Assembly: GCA_002964805.2 (NCBI GenBank)
Contig: PUDQ02000043.1
Span: 1-64,000 of the forward strand
Reading direction: 5' to 3'
Source: Trametes villosa
Taxonomy: Eukaryota; Basidiomycota; Agaricomycetes; Polyporales; Polyporaceae
Length of the DNA stretch: 64,000 bases
The notes below the pieces were generated by a model. The model saw only the letters and a list, made by a program, of their open reading frames with translations, did no database searches and was not told the origin of the DNA. A program made the position numbers and the translations under genes. Below, in pieces: positions 46,601 through 58,317 of the stretch; the stretch's first letter is position 1, and each line of letters opens with the position of its first letter.

Positions 46601-47221
46601 CCGGTGCAGCACACAGCCTCAGCTTACGACAGCGACTACGGCGCGCCGCCCGCGCAACGTGCGCCTTCCATGTTCGCGCCGCCGCATGCGCCGCCGGCTC
46701 CCCTCCATCATAACTACCACCAACCCGCTACCAGCCAGCCATGGACCCCTCTCACCGAAATGGCGCACACCGACGCGTACCCGTCGACCGCGAATCCCGC
46801 TTACGAGGAACCTGTTCAGTGGCCTTCCGCGCACAGATATGCCCCAAACCAATCCTCCCCCATCTCGGCTTGCTCGTATCAATCTCGTCCGCATCCTACC
46901 AGGGCTTGGACAGACTCGCACCATCCCGCTCCTGGGCCAAGCCGCGTCTTCGCGCCGCCTCTGAGCACGTCGCAGTTCCCTCATAGTACTGTACCCCCGC
47001 ATAGCGTTCCTGCGACACCATCTTCCGACGCCGCGGGGAGCTTGCAGTACGGTGACTATCCTCAACAAGCCTCTTTCTCTCCGGCACCCCCGCTCGGCGC
47101 CACCTACCCTCCGGACTCCGTCCACATGCCAGCTGATCCACAGTCATACTATCCCGAGCACGCTCAACGCATTCCCCAGGCCCCTTCTTCTTATGATAGT
47201 ACTTACTACACATTCAATTAG
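43635..47221 (+). CDS. RecQ-like DNA helicase, copy 1
   Basis: Exons 43635-43961, 44016-44099, 44159-44878, 44955-45417 and 45474-47221 total 3,342 nt, in frame, encoding 1,113 aa. Motif I is APTGAGKT (residues 72-79). Motif II is DEAH (179-182) within VDEAHCIAHWGADFRKKYG, and motif III is AVTATLT. Motif IV lies near TYVYVDNIAVGSE, motif V is ILVCPDAAGMGCNIPDIDRV and motif VI is QRAGRAARGRGRQG (about 401-414). A Cys-rich stretch with PCCDICHPKLLDRTRP follows, like the RecQ zinc region. The last 450 residues are Pro/Ala/Ser/Thr-rich and apparently disordered. The second intron begins GC instead of GT. RecQ enzymes are 3'-5' ATP-dependent helicases. Here it may process transposition intermediates (inference). 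Confidence 0.85.
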
Positions 47222-47325
47222 GTGTGGATTCAGTCTTCGTCACTGTCAAATATGTTGTATATGTTGTGCCCTTGCAACGCGCCAGGAGTGGATCGGTATT
47301 TCTCTAGAGAGGAAATCGTCGCTCA

Positions 47326-47391
47326 GCTAAGGACGTTTTCACACGGGGTACCTAATTGGGACACCCCCCCTCAACCGCACCCAGTTTGACC
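47326..47391 (-). repeat. Right terminal inverted repeat, copy 1
   Basis: Reverse complement of 39257-39322 except for a handful of central positions; ends CCCAGTTTGACC. Confidence 0.9.
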
Positions 47392-47459
47392 AGCCGTTCG
47401 GACATCCTCGAGTGTGGCGCGCCGGAGTCCGAATTACCGAACTGCTGGGAACGAGCCTA
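47392..47459 (+). repeat. 68-bp spacer made of LINE coding sequence
   Basis: Identical to 55595-55662, which is the start of the downstream LINE fragment. One frame contains PNYRTAG, the NYR motif near the start of LINE reverse transcriptases. Its presence between the two transposon copies shows that the duplicated unit is transposon plus 68 bp of LINE (period 8,203 bp). Confidence 0.85.
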
Positions 47460-47525
47460 GGTCAAACTGGGCCTCGGTTTGGGGGGGTGTCCGGATTTGG
47501 TACCCCGTGTGAAAACGTCCTTAGC
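47460..47525 (+). repeat. Left terminal inverted repeat, copy 2
   Basis: Identical to 39257-39322. It lacks the hairpin found immediately outside copy 1, so that hairpin is not part of the element. Confidence 0.9.
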
Positions 47526-47615
47526 GTATGCGCGCGTTTCTCACTGTGGAAAGAATCGACCGCCGCTCGAGTGCCCTCGCACGCGTATACACCAGTCAGG
47601 GAGCAGAGAATATAT

Positions 47616-50600
47616 TTATATATAGTCATCAATATCCAGAGAGGGATTCTCCTCCTCTGCGAACACGTCGCGCGGCTCATACTCGTCGTCGTCGAACCAC
47701 TGCCAGAGCTCCTCTTCGTCATCCTCACATACCGGGTTGTCTACTTCGAGCGGAGCCGCTTGCGGGACAGCACTGACCTAAGGCAAGACTTCAGAGAACG
47801 TCAGCATAGATCAATGTAAAGGCACATACCTGACTGGCACCAGACGTGACCGGGACTGTCGAAGTACTGGGACCGTCAACAGGTGACACCGCCGGTGACG
47901 TCGTTGTGGGAAGGTCTACAAGCGGGGTCATCCGGCGTCGCTGCTGAAGCTGCTTGAACGCCCGGTTGTAGTCGCTCAAGGGACCCTGGAGCTGATTGTG
48001 CCCTGTGTTGACGACATTTGGGATTACACCGGCGTTGAGGTCGTTTGGATCAACGACACGGCCCTTCTCGACTGCGAAGACGCCATTCGTGCGAAGCGAG
48101 TCGCAGACCATAGCGAGATCCTTGTCGAGATCCGGGGAACGATGCTTGGACCCCAGCCTCGCGCCTAGCGTACTGTTGACCTGGAGGGCAAGCTGTCGGA
48201 GTAGCGATATGCACGGCGATATCATGGTGAGCCAGTCCCATGACGCGTTGCTCCCGTTGGCCTTATAGATCACCTGTAGACTGGTCAGTCATTGGTAAGC
48301 CCAGGGAATGGAAACAAACCTTGATCCAGAAGTTCATGTGTTCTTGCAGTAGGTCAACGGGTACCCAAGCGTTCGCCTTCCCAGTGGGATTGACAAGCCA
48401 GTTCTTGATCATGATATTGCTAAAATAACCACACCACTCAATTCAGCTACACCAGACATGAACAGAGTGACATACCGTAGAGGCTTGGGCCACACGTGAG
48501 TGAGGTTGTGTACGAGATGCAGGAGTTCGTGAGCATACTTCGTGCGACCGCTGCCTCTATACATGAGCGCGAGGAGCTTGAGGACACGGATGATGCGCCC
48601 GGAGTAGCCACCCTTGATCGCGTCGGTAAACTCGCGAAGAACGAGCGCGTCTCGTATGAACAGACAGGCGTTCTCAAAAACCATGTCACCGTGCTTGAGC
48701 TTGATGCGCGTTGCGTCCGTTGCGTCCGACGTTGCGTCCGTTGCGTCCTTCGTGGTCGTCGCGGCCATCGCGTCCGTCGCGGTCGTCGTGGCCGTCGCTT
48801 GCGTTGCTATCCTCGCGGCCGTCGCATTCGTCGCGCTCGTTGCGTGCGTCGCGCTCGTTGCGTGCGTCGCGCTCGTTGCGGCCATGGCGCTCGTCGCGGC
48901 CTTCGCGTGCGTCGCGGCCTTCGCGTGCGTCGTGGCCGTCGCGTGCGTCGTGGCCGTCGCGTGCGTCGTGGCTGTCGCAGCCGTCGCGTGCGTTGCTATC
49001 CTCGCGGCCGTCGCATTCGTCGCGGTCGGCGCGGTCGGCGCGGTCGGCGCATTCGTCGCGGCGGTCGCGGGCGGCGCATCCGCCGCGGAACCCGCTCCAG
49101 AGCGCGATGCAGCCGAACCCACGCCACTATCGCCCGGCATGTTCGCAATCTCCTCATCGCGAGCCTTACGCAGGGCTGAGACCTCAGCTGGGTTGACAAA
49201 CTTGAGCATGACCTGGTGCACATGCTGGCGGAAGTCTTGAAATGTGGCTTCTTCTGCATACTTGGCGAGAGGCTGGCCACAGACGAGCTCGAGACATTGG
49301 AGGAGACAGCCGGAGAGGCTAGTGAAGATGAGATCTCGACATGTACGATAGGGGGGTAGAGACGTCAGGACGATAGGCTTGCGGTCGAGGACGGTGTTCA
49401 GGTTGTGGAGAGAGGCGGTTCGCGGACTGGTAGTACCCCAGTGAGTCTCGATAATACCATGCGTGAGTGCCATCTGGTGATGAAAGAACCCAGGCCCAAA
49501 GACCGCGAATGCATAGGAGCGAGCGAGGCTCTCGTGTCCTGAGCGGTTGGCGATTAAGGTGCGAAGACGGGAGATGGAGAGCTGGTCACCGAAGATAGGG
49601 CGTACGATACCCGCGAACTTGGTGGTACCGATGTCGAAGCCGAGTCCCTTGAAGATCGTGTCGACGACCTCGGCGTTCCCAGTGATACTCGATTCGTCTA
49701 TGTTCATGGCGGGTAGGGGATAGACGTCCGTCCGGTGCAGGGGAATCTGCTCGTCAGTTCCGGGGAGGCAGGCAGCAACGTCCGACCGGAAGCGGGCGAA
49801 CAGTTCAGTCCGAAGAACCAGATCCCGGAGGACGGTGTGCTCAAGAGATGCCTGGAAGAGCTGAGCTTCAGACGAAGATTGCCGGATGTCTTTAGCACTA
49901 AGCGGCGGGGCACGATCGAAGGCGGCCAGGAGATCTGCGGTCTGCATGTCCTCGGCGCGGGCACCGTGCAGGGGAAAGATGGTCGCGCAGGTGCCGTTCT
50001 CTTGGGAGTCCTTCCGCCCGAGAATCTGTTCAGCGATTCGAAACATCATGTTGATGTTATCGTATACATGCCCGCACACGGATCCCTGAGCACACGTGCG
50101 AGCAGCTGAGCAGCAGGAGATAGAAATGCGTCTGAGCAAGCCGGCGCCGCGATGGAGGAGGCAAGAGAGCACGTTGGGCGCTTGAGATGCGTCTGCTTCC
50201 CCCGCGTCGCCGATTGCGTCTCGATCGCGTCTGGCACCAGCTCCTCGTACCCCGTTCGCCTGAGCACCAACCGGCTCGCTGTCGCTCCTGTCTTCTTCAT
50301 CCAAAGAGTCAACGGACTCAGTCTCCGTGTCCGTGTCCGACTCCGACTCGTCTCCATCAGGCTGCCAGTCGGGGTCCGAGTCTTCATCATCACTCTCATC
50401 ATCGCTCATCTGCTCGGGCTCCGGCTGTTCTTCCCCTCCTTCCGTATGCTTTGCATCGTCTTGCGGCGTGTCTGCTTGAGCCTGGGAGCTGCTTCTTGCG
50501 ATACTGGGATAGCTACTGCACAGTCCAAGGCTTGAGAGGACCGAGAGTACTTGTCGCTGGGCCCCGGTGGCGTATAGGTACAGTCCAACAATATGCTTCA

Positions 50601-51634
50601 CATAGCTATTGTTCTGACTACGCTCGCCTAGGAGGTCGACGAGGGCAGTACCCACCCGCTAGATAGTGAATATGTGAGCCCTCAGCATAGTAGTATAGCA
50701 TACATTATGTACTTACCCTATCCTTCTTCTCGGCACGCCTTAGTGCAGCCCTCTCCTCCTGCTCCGTCTTTCCAGGCTTGTTTGCTACTCCCCTCTGACG
50801 CCGGGTGGTGCAGAACTTGTTCATGAGGGTGGCCATGGATGGACAGAGGATGTGCAGGCGTTCGTGGATCTTGCGCAGGTCGAAATCCAGTACGAAGGAC
50901 TCCGAGATTGGCATGCGTCGCGTGAGTAGCACCCCGCTTGATGTCGCCGCACCTGCTTCTCTACTGACCACCTTGCCCATATACTCCAGCACCCAGTCGT
51001 GCACCTTCCGTCGGCCTCGCCGAGAATTGCTCGTCGTCCACATGTCGAGGACCCTCTCCACCTGCCCTGCCCTATCGAACATCCCGTAGTGACGGACGTC
51101 AGCACGACCTGAGCGTGGCCGGCACACCCATTCCACGAAGTCCCCCCAGCTCGCTCCGATTGCCTTCAGCTCCTGTAGGACGCGCACGAAGCACGCTTCT
51201 CGAGCTTCGGCGGCCCGGTGTTCGGCTTGGGCATGTGCGACGGCGTTAGCCTCAGCGTTGGCACGAAGGCGTGCGCTCTGGATGGCCTCGCGCTCCGCCT
51301 GTTGCTCGGCAAGGGTTTGTAACCGTTTCTTCTGCGCCTTGCGCTGAATGACCTGAGCTAACGTTTCATGTTCATTAGCAACGCGAGGCGAAGTTGGAGC
51401 CGGTCCGGAGTCGCTGGATGAATGACCGTCTAGAGCAGGACCGGCCGTGGAATCGGGGCTGCCCTCGGCTTCGGCTTCTACGCACGTACCACCGTCCGCT
51501 GGAGGCGCGTCTTCTTGCGGAATCGGTGAAAGCGACATGGGGGACAGAGCTTGAGGCGAAAATTGAGGGGAGGATGGCGGGAGATTGCTCGAAGGCGAGA
51601 AGGTAAAGAGTTCGTCCAGATTAGAATCTGACAT
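47616..51634 (-). CDS. DUF6589-domain protein, candidate transposase, copy 2
   Basis: Same five-exon structure as copy 1, shifted by 8,203 bp (exons 51634-50717, 50658-48476, 48419-48320, 48273-47830, 47777-47616). The predicted protein is identical, 1,268 aa, with GDQLS, FHHQM and HGIIETHWG intact, so both copies could supply function. Confidence 0.8.
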
Positions 51635-51837
51635 AGAGGCTGACTCTCGTGAGGTATAGCAGCTTTTGGATAGGACTCGGATTGCACGTCGGCGGGTTGT
51701 GAGCAGTACAGGGTTCTCGTCGAGTGCTGAGCCAGGTCGCCGCGCTGAAGGGCGCCTGTGCGACCTCGGCGCCACAATCTACACTTCTTGCTCTCCTCTC
51801 TCACTCGCAGTCTTGGATACCACCTCCCGACCCACCT
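51635..51837. promoter_or_regulatory. Shared divergent promoter region, copy 2
   Basis: Identical to 43432-43634; separates the divergent start codons. Confidence 0.5.
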
Positions 51838-54800
51838 ATGGCTCGTCGTCTCAAGAAGGCCAAGTCTACTGGCCTGTGGTCTTCTTCGAAAGCAACTGCA
51901 GGGCCTCAAGCACGTCCTCGACTCAGCCCCGACGACATCCAGCTGCTGGCGGCGAAAATGCGGGAAGCATTCCATTGGGATGCAGAACCTAAAGACTTCC
52001 AGATCGCGGCGGTCCAGGCTCAAATCGAGGGGGTGGATATGATGGTACAGGCTCCGACAGGTGCAGGGAAGACCGCGCTGGCAGCAGGCCCTCATGTATG
52101 GCCCGGCAACGAGAAGAAGTTCACCATCATGGTGTGCCCGCTGCTGTCATTAGAAGAAGAAATGGTACGGTACCATTCCGCTGAGCTCGTCTGGTTCTCG
52201 TCGCTCATAGTGTCACAGGTTCAGTCGTTTGATACGGACTACGGCCTCAAAGCAGTTGCGCTGAACAGCAGCAACGGTGCCTGTTCCCCGCTCGTCATCA
52301 AGGCACGTTGCCTGACCCTACGCTACTCGCGCAGACACGCTAATTCATGCTACTCACATAGGACATCCTCAGTTTGAAATATCAAATCATCCTCGTGTCT
52401 CCGGAGATGCTCCAGTCGCGCTCGTTCATGGACCGCGTTCTCCGAAACTCTTCGTTCATGCGGCATATGATCTCTATGTTTGTTGATGAGGCGCATTGTA
52501 TCGCACACTGGGGAGCTGACTTCCGAAAGAAGTACGGCTCTTTGGGGAAAATCCGGTCATTCCTTCCTCGGGGAACACCCGTCATCGCGGTGACCGCGAC
52601 GCTCACCGCAAAGGTCCGCAGGACCATACATCACGTTCTCCTTTTCGGGCAATCCGAAAAACCATCTCGCTTCATCAACAAAGGGAACGACCGCCCCAAC
52701 GTCTCCATTGTCGTCCGAGCGTGCGAGCATCCGCTCAACTCCTACGCTGACACTGCTTTCATCATCCCTCCCATCGTTCGGAAGATCACCGACATTCCCA
52801 AAACCTACGTTTACGTCGACAATATCGCTGTAGGTAGCGAGATCATCGATTACCTGAACGAACAACTCGAAGCTCGTCGTCGAACCTCCGTCGCAGCCGC
52901 CAGCTCAACCTCGGGACCATCCTCGCCCTCTCCCCATCCTCAAGCCGTCACCCACGAGCTTCCTTGTGGCATCATCCGACCGTTCAATGCTACGCTCTCT
53001 CAGGAGTACCGCACTTTGGCGATGGAGCACTTTCGTCGCGGAAACATACGCATACTGGTCTGCCCAGATGCCGCGGGAATGGTTCGTACTAGTACTACTA
53101 CGCCACGTTGCGGCACGCCCGCATACTACGTTACTGACGATCTGAACTTGCGCCTAGGGCTGCAATATACCCGACATCGATCGCGTCGTTCAGTGGAAGC
53201 TCCCAGCCACCTTCTCAAACCTCGTCCAGCGGGCGGGCCGCGCTGCGAGAGGCCGTGGACGTCAGGGTCTAGCGGTATTGCTCGTCGAAAGGTCAGCTTA
53301 CAACACAGACCTCGTCAGCGAGGGCAGTTCCACAACAAGTACCAAACGAGGGAAGGGGGTCAAGAGAGGAGGGAAGGGCTCGGAGACGTCAGGCGTAGAC
53401 CCGGAGGGCGGCAAGCGCGATGCCAAGGAGACCCGTGAGTACGCCAAAGCTCATGGCGTAAACTGCGGGGGGTCGACGAGGGCCGATGAAGTGCCCAGTG
53501 GCTCTCCGCCACGACTTGACGCGGAGAACTCTCCCGACGAGGGCTTGCTTGCCTTCGTACAAAGCACAGCTTGCCGACGTCAGCTTTGGGCACAGGCGTT
53601 TGAGAACCCGACCAACACAGGTACGTAGCTGATACTAAATCCCGATACGCCGGCTCATGTTGCTCGCGGCTCGTAGACCCGACGGTGCCATGCTGCGACA
53701 TATGCCATCCCAAACTACTGGACCGAACACGACCGGGACCTGCTCCTTCTTCACGCAAGGCCAAGAATGCCAAACGAGGCCTGCCTGACCTCGACGCGCA
53801 GCGGAAGCTCCGCTCGTGGCACGAGTCCATCTTCGCGCGTAATCATCCATGGGCGCAGTTTGACGAAACCGCTATCCTGGACGACGAACTCATCACGCAG
53901 TTGACGACCCTCGGGCCCTTGTCTAAGGCCCAGATCTCCGCCGCTTTGCAGGATAAGTGGGCGTTCTGGGACGAGTACCAGGACGAACTCACCGTGTATG
54001 TGCAATCCCTCAACGTCAAGTTCACCCCCCTCCCATCGAAGCCTCGCGCCGGGCCCACTATTTCGAAGCCGCCGCCGCCGCCGCCGAGCATCTCACATGC
54101 CCAGCCTGCCTCCCACTCCTCCACACCCGCTGCTACTAGTAGTACCGTGGCACAGGCTCCTCAGCCCGCCGCGCTCGCCGCGCCTTCAGCTACTACCGCC
54201 CTCTACGCCCCTCTAACCGCCGCTAGTACCCCGACCGCCCGTTGGCACCCCTATCCCCTCCCGCACGCTTCCCCTCTGACTCCTACCCCTGCGGTGAACG
54301 TCGGCGCGCCCTACGTGTCGGCGCAGACATCGCGGACACATCCGAACACCAAGCGACCGCGTCCTGACCACGACGGTGTCGAGCCGCCCACCGCGTGCGC
54401 TGGCAACTACGTAGTGCCGCAAGGTCGCAGCCTTGCAGGTGAGATCGACATGCCTGCATCTAAGCGGACACGAATACCACCCGAACGCACGACGGGAGAT
54501 CCCTATGCGCAAACTACGGTGCACCCCTCGCAATATCTCTTTGACAACGAGCTCGCCGGCTTGTACCTCGCCGCAAGTGCGCAAGCAGTGGGTGACACAC
54601 CGCTGTCAGCAGCCAGAAGGCCTACGACGGTCCCTCGTCCGGCCCCTGAAACGCCTACAAACCTGCATGGCCGACACCCCGTACACACCCCATCACGCTC
54701 ACTACAAGCATCCTTCCATGCGTCTTCCCCCCTCGCTCTATCGCACGCCGTCGCCCCCATGAACAGGACACCACACTCGGTGCACCCATACTCCGCAGAC

Positions 54801-55424
54801 CTCCCGGTGCAGCACACAGCCTCAGCTTACGACAGCGACTACGGCGCGCCGCCCGCGCAACGTGCGCCTTCCATGTTCGCGCCGCCGCATGCGCCGCCGG
54901 CTCCCCTCCATCATAACTACCACCAACCCGCTACCAGCCAGCCATGGACCCCTCTCACCGAAATGGCGCACACCGACGCGTACCCGTCGACCGCGAATCC
55001 CGCTTACGAGGAACCTGTTCAGTGGCCTTCCGCGCACAGATATGCCCCAAACCAATCCTCCCCCATCTCGGCTTGCTCGTATCAATCTCGTCCGCATCCT
55101 ACCAGGGCTTGGACAGACTCGCACCATCCCGCTCCTGGGCCAAGCCGCGTCTTCGCGCCGCCTCTGAGCACGTCGCAGTTCCCTCATAGTACTGTACCCC
55201 CGCATAGCGTTCCTGCGACACCATCTTCCGACGCCGCGGGGAGCTTGCAGTACGGTGACTATCCTCAACAAGCCTCTTTCTCTCCGGCACCCCCGCTCGG
55301 CGCCACCTACCCTCCGGACTCCGTCCACATGCCAGCTGATCCACAGTCATACTATCCCGAGCACGCTCAACGCATTCCCCAGGCCCCTTCTTCTTATGAT
55401 AGTACTTACTACACATTCAATTAG
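51838..55424 (+). CDS. RecQ-like DNA helicase, copy 2
   Basis: Same five-exon gene as copy 1 (exons 51838-52164, 52219-52302, 52362-53081, 53158-53620, 53677-55424), 1,113 aa. The only change seen, at 53963, is synonymous in an Ala codon of the DKWAFW segment. All helicase motifs and the GC-AG second intron are retained. Confidence 0.85.
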
Positions 55425-55528
55425 GTGTGGATTCAGTCTTCGTCACTGTCAAATATGTTGTATATGTTGTGCCCTTGCAACGCGCCAGGAGTGGATCGGT
55501 ATTTCTCTAGAGAGGAAATCGTCGCTCA

Positions 55529-55594
55529 GCTAAGGACGTTTTCACACGGGGTACCTAATTGGGACACCCCCCCTCAACCGCACCCAGTTTGACC
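55529..55594 (-). repeat. Right terminal inverted repeat, copy 2
   Basis: Identical to 47326-47391. An open frame runs from it into the LINE, so the first 12 residues of that frame are transposon, not LINE. Confidence 0.9.
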
Positions 55595-57499
55595 AGCCGT
55601 TCGGACATCCTCGAGTGTGGCGCGCCGGAGTCCGAATTACCGAACTGCTGGGAACGAGCCTACCGGGTCCCCTGCCCCGGCAGGTCCCGGCAGCGTCCGA
55701 CCGTGCCCCGGGCGTCTATTTACCTGCGCCACATCTGGAGATGGATCTCGTCTTCACCGCGTCCTTCACCAAGCGGATTCCGAAGCGGCCACCGTACGTT
55801 CAACAATGCCTTCATCCTCCGGGCAGCCATCGAGAAGGCTCGGGCGCTGGGGAAATCCCTGTATATCGTGTTCCTCGACCTCGCGAACGCTTTCCCCTCC
55901 GTGGATCAGCCCACTCTCTGGGCAAAGCTAGCGCGCTGGGGAGTGGCGGGCCCGCTAGTCGACTGGCTGCGCATGCTGTATGCACGCCTCCAGTACATGG
56001 TGCGCTTCGGCGGCGAGACGTCCGAATGCTACCGCGCGCTCATGGGAATCTTGATTGGGGACCCGGCCTCGCCGATCCTGTGGATCCTGTTCCTCTCCGA
56101 CTTCGACCTCCGCCCCCACGCTGACGATGTGATCCTCGACGGCGACTATCGAGTGTCCCACCTGGAGATTGCGGACGACATGGCTCTAGCCAGCATGTCG
56201 TCCCATGGAATGCAGGATAAGGTCGACCAGAGCAAGGACTATGGGGCGACCTCTTGCCTCCTAGTCAACGTCTCCAAAACGCTGGCGCACATCCAAGGCC
56301 CGCTCCCAGACCCGCTGCCCCACCTCGTGCTGTACGACGAGCCGCTGCGTTATGTGGACGTCGCAACGTACGTCGGCATGTCCTTCTCCTCCACCGCACG
56401 CGACATCTTCCTCCCCCACTACGAAGCGAAAGAAGCCGCAGCGCGCAAAGTGGCAAACGCGTGCTTCGCGCTCGAATCCTACATCGGACCTTTGCCCCCG
56501 GCGATTGCACTGCAGCTCTACCGCTCGCACATCGACCCGCACCTCACGGGTGGGTGTGAGATCGCGCTCGATGTCCGCCCCGGCGCGCTAGACGGTCTGG
56601 AGGATGTCCAAATCACGTTCCTACGCCGCGCACTGAACATCAGCAAGAGGTCACAGATCGCGCCCCTCTTCAGCGAAACGGGCATCTGGCCCCTGCGGTA
56701 CCGCCGCTTCGCGCTCGCTCTGCGCTACCTCCTGTATGTGATCACGGCGAAGCCGACACTACCCTTCGCAGCCCTGCGCGAGAGCTGGTCGATTGCGACC
56801 GGCGCAGACCCTCGCCCAACATGGTGGAGCGACCTCCAACTCGCAGCGTCGCTACTACCGGTCCCGCTGGAGATCCCCCTGCGCGAGTGGCCCACACCCG
56901 AAACGGTCCAACGCTACCTCGCTACGCTGCCAGAGCTCGTCGCCAGACACATACACGACTCTATCTTCGCGTCGAAGCGCCTGCCAGTGCTGCAGAACCG
57001 GCTCCGCTACGACACGTCGAAGACGGCCGGCACGCTACCGAACGTCTGCACTATGCGGGACTACCTGTTACTGCCTCGCCCGCAACACCGCGCGGCACTC
57101 GCGCTCCTCCTCTTCTCCGAACATCCCCTAGCCATTGAGCGGGGGCGCAGAGAGCCCAACAGAAGACCGCGCGAGGAGCGCCGGTGCCGGTGGTGCCGTG
57201 AGGACTGGGCGGTCGAGGACGAGACGCACGCGCTATTGGAGTGCGAGGGCGACGCCGTCGCGAAGCTCCGTGGCGAATTCCTGGCCTCTGTCTTCGCCGC
57301 CGTCCCCTCCCTGCGCACCGCCCACTTCAGGTTGCAGAGCAGCCAGTTCCTCGACATGCTCCTGCGCGGGAAGACGACGATGCCCCTGCTCGCGGCGCAC
57401 ACTGCGCGTGTATTAGAACTCTGCGGTGAAACTCCCCAATACCTCGGCGAAACAGGCTCCACTGCGGAGCCGGCCGACGCGGCCTCAAGTAGGCCTTGA
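55595..57499 (+). pseudogene. Non-LTR reverse transcriptase, N-terminally truncated
   Basis: The long frame contains the fingers/palm region FRSGHRTFNNAFILRAAIEK, LYIVFLDLANAFPSVDQ (first catalytic Asp), the GDPASPILWILFLSDF block and IADDMALAS, the ADD motif with Ile where Tyr or Phe is usual. The thumb follows, then a C-terminal CRWC...HALLEC zinc knuckle and a stop at 57499. The stretch before FRSG appears frameshifted: the NYRTAG motif is in another frame. Endonuclease and 5' sequences are absent, so it is not autonomous. The body is otherwise open, suggesting fairly recent death. Confidence 0.8.
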
Positions 57500-57892
57500 C
57501 GAATGCCTTCAGGATGGTCGTCCTAGGCGATGTACGTTGGCGCAAGGTGTGTGGTCTCCACGAGTTGTCTTTGAGACATGTCGGAGGACCGCTGTGGATG
57601 GGTGGCGTGGGCTGCCTTATGAGGGGCCCCCTACCGCATGCCCTTGTGACCTGCCGCTGCGAAGATGTGAACCGATGCTAATAGAACCGCATTTAGGGGC
57701 TATGTATCGCGATGTCGTCTTCGAGCTGCCCCGCAAACGAGAGCGGGGTACAATGGCCTCGGCGTACTGAGCCTTTGATGCTGTCTAAGTTGGATTCGTG
57801 ATCCGTTAGTATTATGTAAGTAACTGGCTATGGGGTCCGGTGTAATTACTGTAGTACTCGTAATGGATCGAAGCCCTTACTCTCTCTCTCTC
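55595..57892 (+). mobile_element. LINE retrotransposon copy B, 5' part missing
   Basis: Starts directly at the right end of transposon copy 2 and runs through reverse transcriptase, zinc knuckle, a 3' segment shared with copy A (CTAAGTTGGATTC...GATCCGTTAGTATTA, from 57783) and a CT-rich tail (57880-57892). No LINE sequence is visible to the left of transposon copy 1, so the 5' end was lost or the LINE was truncated there. Confidence 0.8.
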
Positions 57893-58015
57893 CGCCAGAC
57901 GCACTCACTCTGAGGCGGGTCGTTGTAAATGAACATACCCTTCCTCCTATCATCGTCCAGACTGCACGCGTGCCACCCCGCCCTCTCCCCTCTGCTATAC
58001 AGCATCCTCTAAGCC
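57893..58015. promoter_or_regulatory. Possible promoter of the Cys-rich gene
   Basis: Short AT/pyrimidine-mixed segment between the LINE tail and the next start codon. No defined element is visible. Confidence 0.25.
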
Positions 58016-58317
58016 ATGCAATCGCTCACTCCAGAAGCTACTACTGCCCATGAGCGCTGTGCCAGTACTAACTGCCTCAGATCCGCTCGCGCTGCCAAGT
58101 GTAGCCGGCGAATGTGCGCCAAATGCTGCCGGTTGTACGGCCTTGCCTGTGGGCATAAGGACCACGACAGGACCAGGCACCAGGAGGAACAGGCCCACTA
58201 TCTCGCCACAGTGGCACGGCAGGCTCCCGCTCCAGGTGACCCGTTCCAACTCGCGCCTCCCAAACCAGCGATCCCACCCTCTGCCTCGCCGCTTCTCGTG
58301 GTCAATATCCCCTCGAC
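58016..58317 (+). pseudogene. Cys-rich zinc-binding protein, 5' fragment
   Basis: Starts MQSLTPEATTAHERCASTNC and continues CSRRMCAKCCRLYGLACGHK. The spacing C-x4-C ... C-x4-C-x2-CC ... C-x-H matches the small Cys-rich modules common in basidiomycete hypothetical proteins. A Pro-rich linker follows, then the frame runs into foldback-family sequence at about 58318, so the gene has lost its natural 3' part. The residues added beyond that point come from the repeat. Confidence 0.5.

Larger units (their letters stand above)
39257..47391. mobile_element. DUF6589/RecQ transposon-like element, copy 1 (8,135 bp)
   Basis: Bounded by inverted repeats 39257-39322 and 47326-47391. Their outer 12 bp (GGTCAAACTGGG) and inner 27 bp (ending GTGAAAACGTCCTTAGC) are identical, with a few differences between. 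It carries two intact divergent genes and nothing else apparent. The same unit recurs at 47460-55594. No target-site duplication can be seen (left flank AACGACT, right flank AGCCGTT). Conserved ends, intact genes and near-identity of copies support a recently active DNA transposon. The superfamily is not one I can name. Confidence 0.8.
47460..55594. mobile_element. DUF6589/RecQ transposon-like element, copy 2 (8,135 bp)
   Basis: Direct-repeat copy of 39257-47391, shifted by 8,203 bp. I found one difference: A at 45760 versus G at 53963, a silent GCA/GCG change in the helicase gene. Inverted repeats lie at 47460-47525 and 55529-55594. The left flank is GAGCCTA (the 68-bp spacer), the right flank AGCCGTT (the same spacer, continuing into the LINE). 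Confidence 0.85.

Noticed and set aside
47392..47459. 68-bp direct repeat read as a target-site duplication
   Set aside because: Far longer than known target duplications and present after both transposon copies; better explained by duplication of transposon plus flank.
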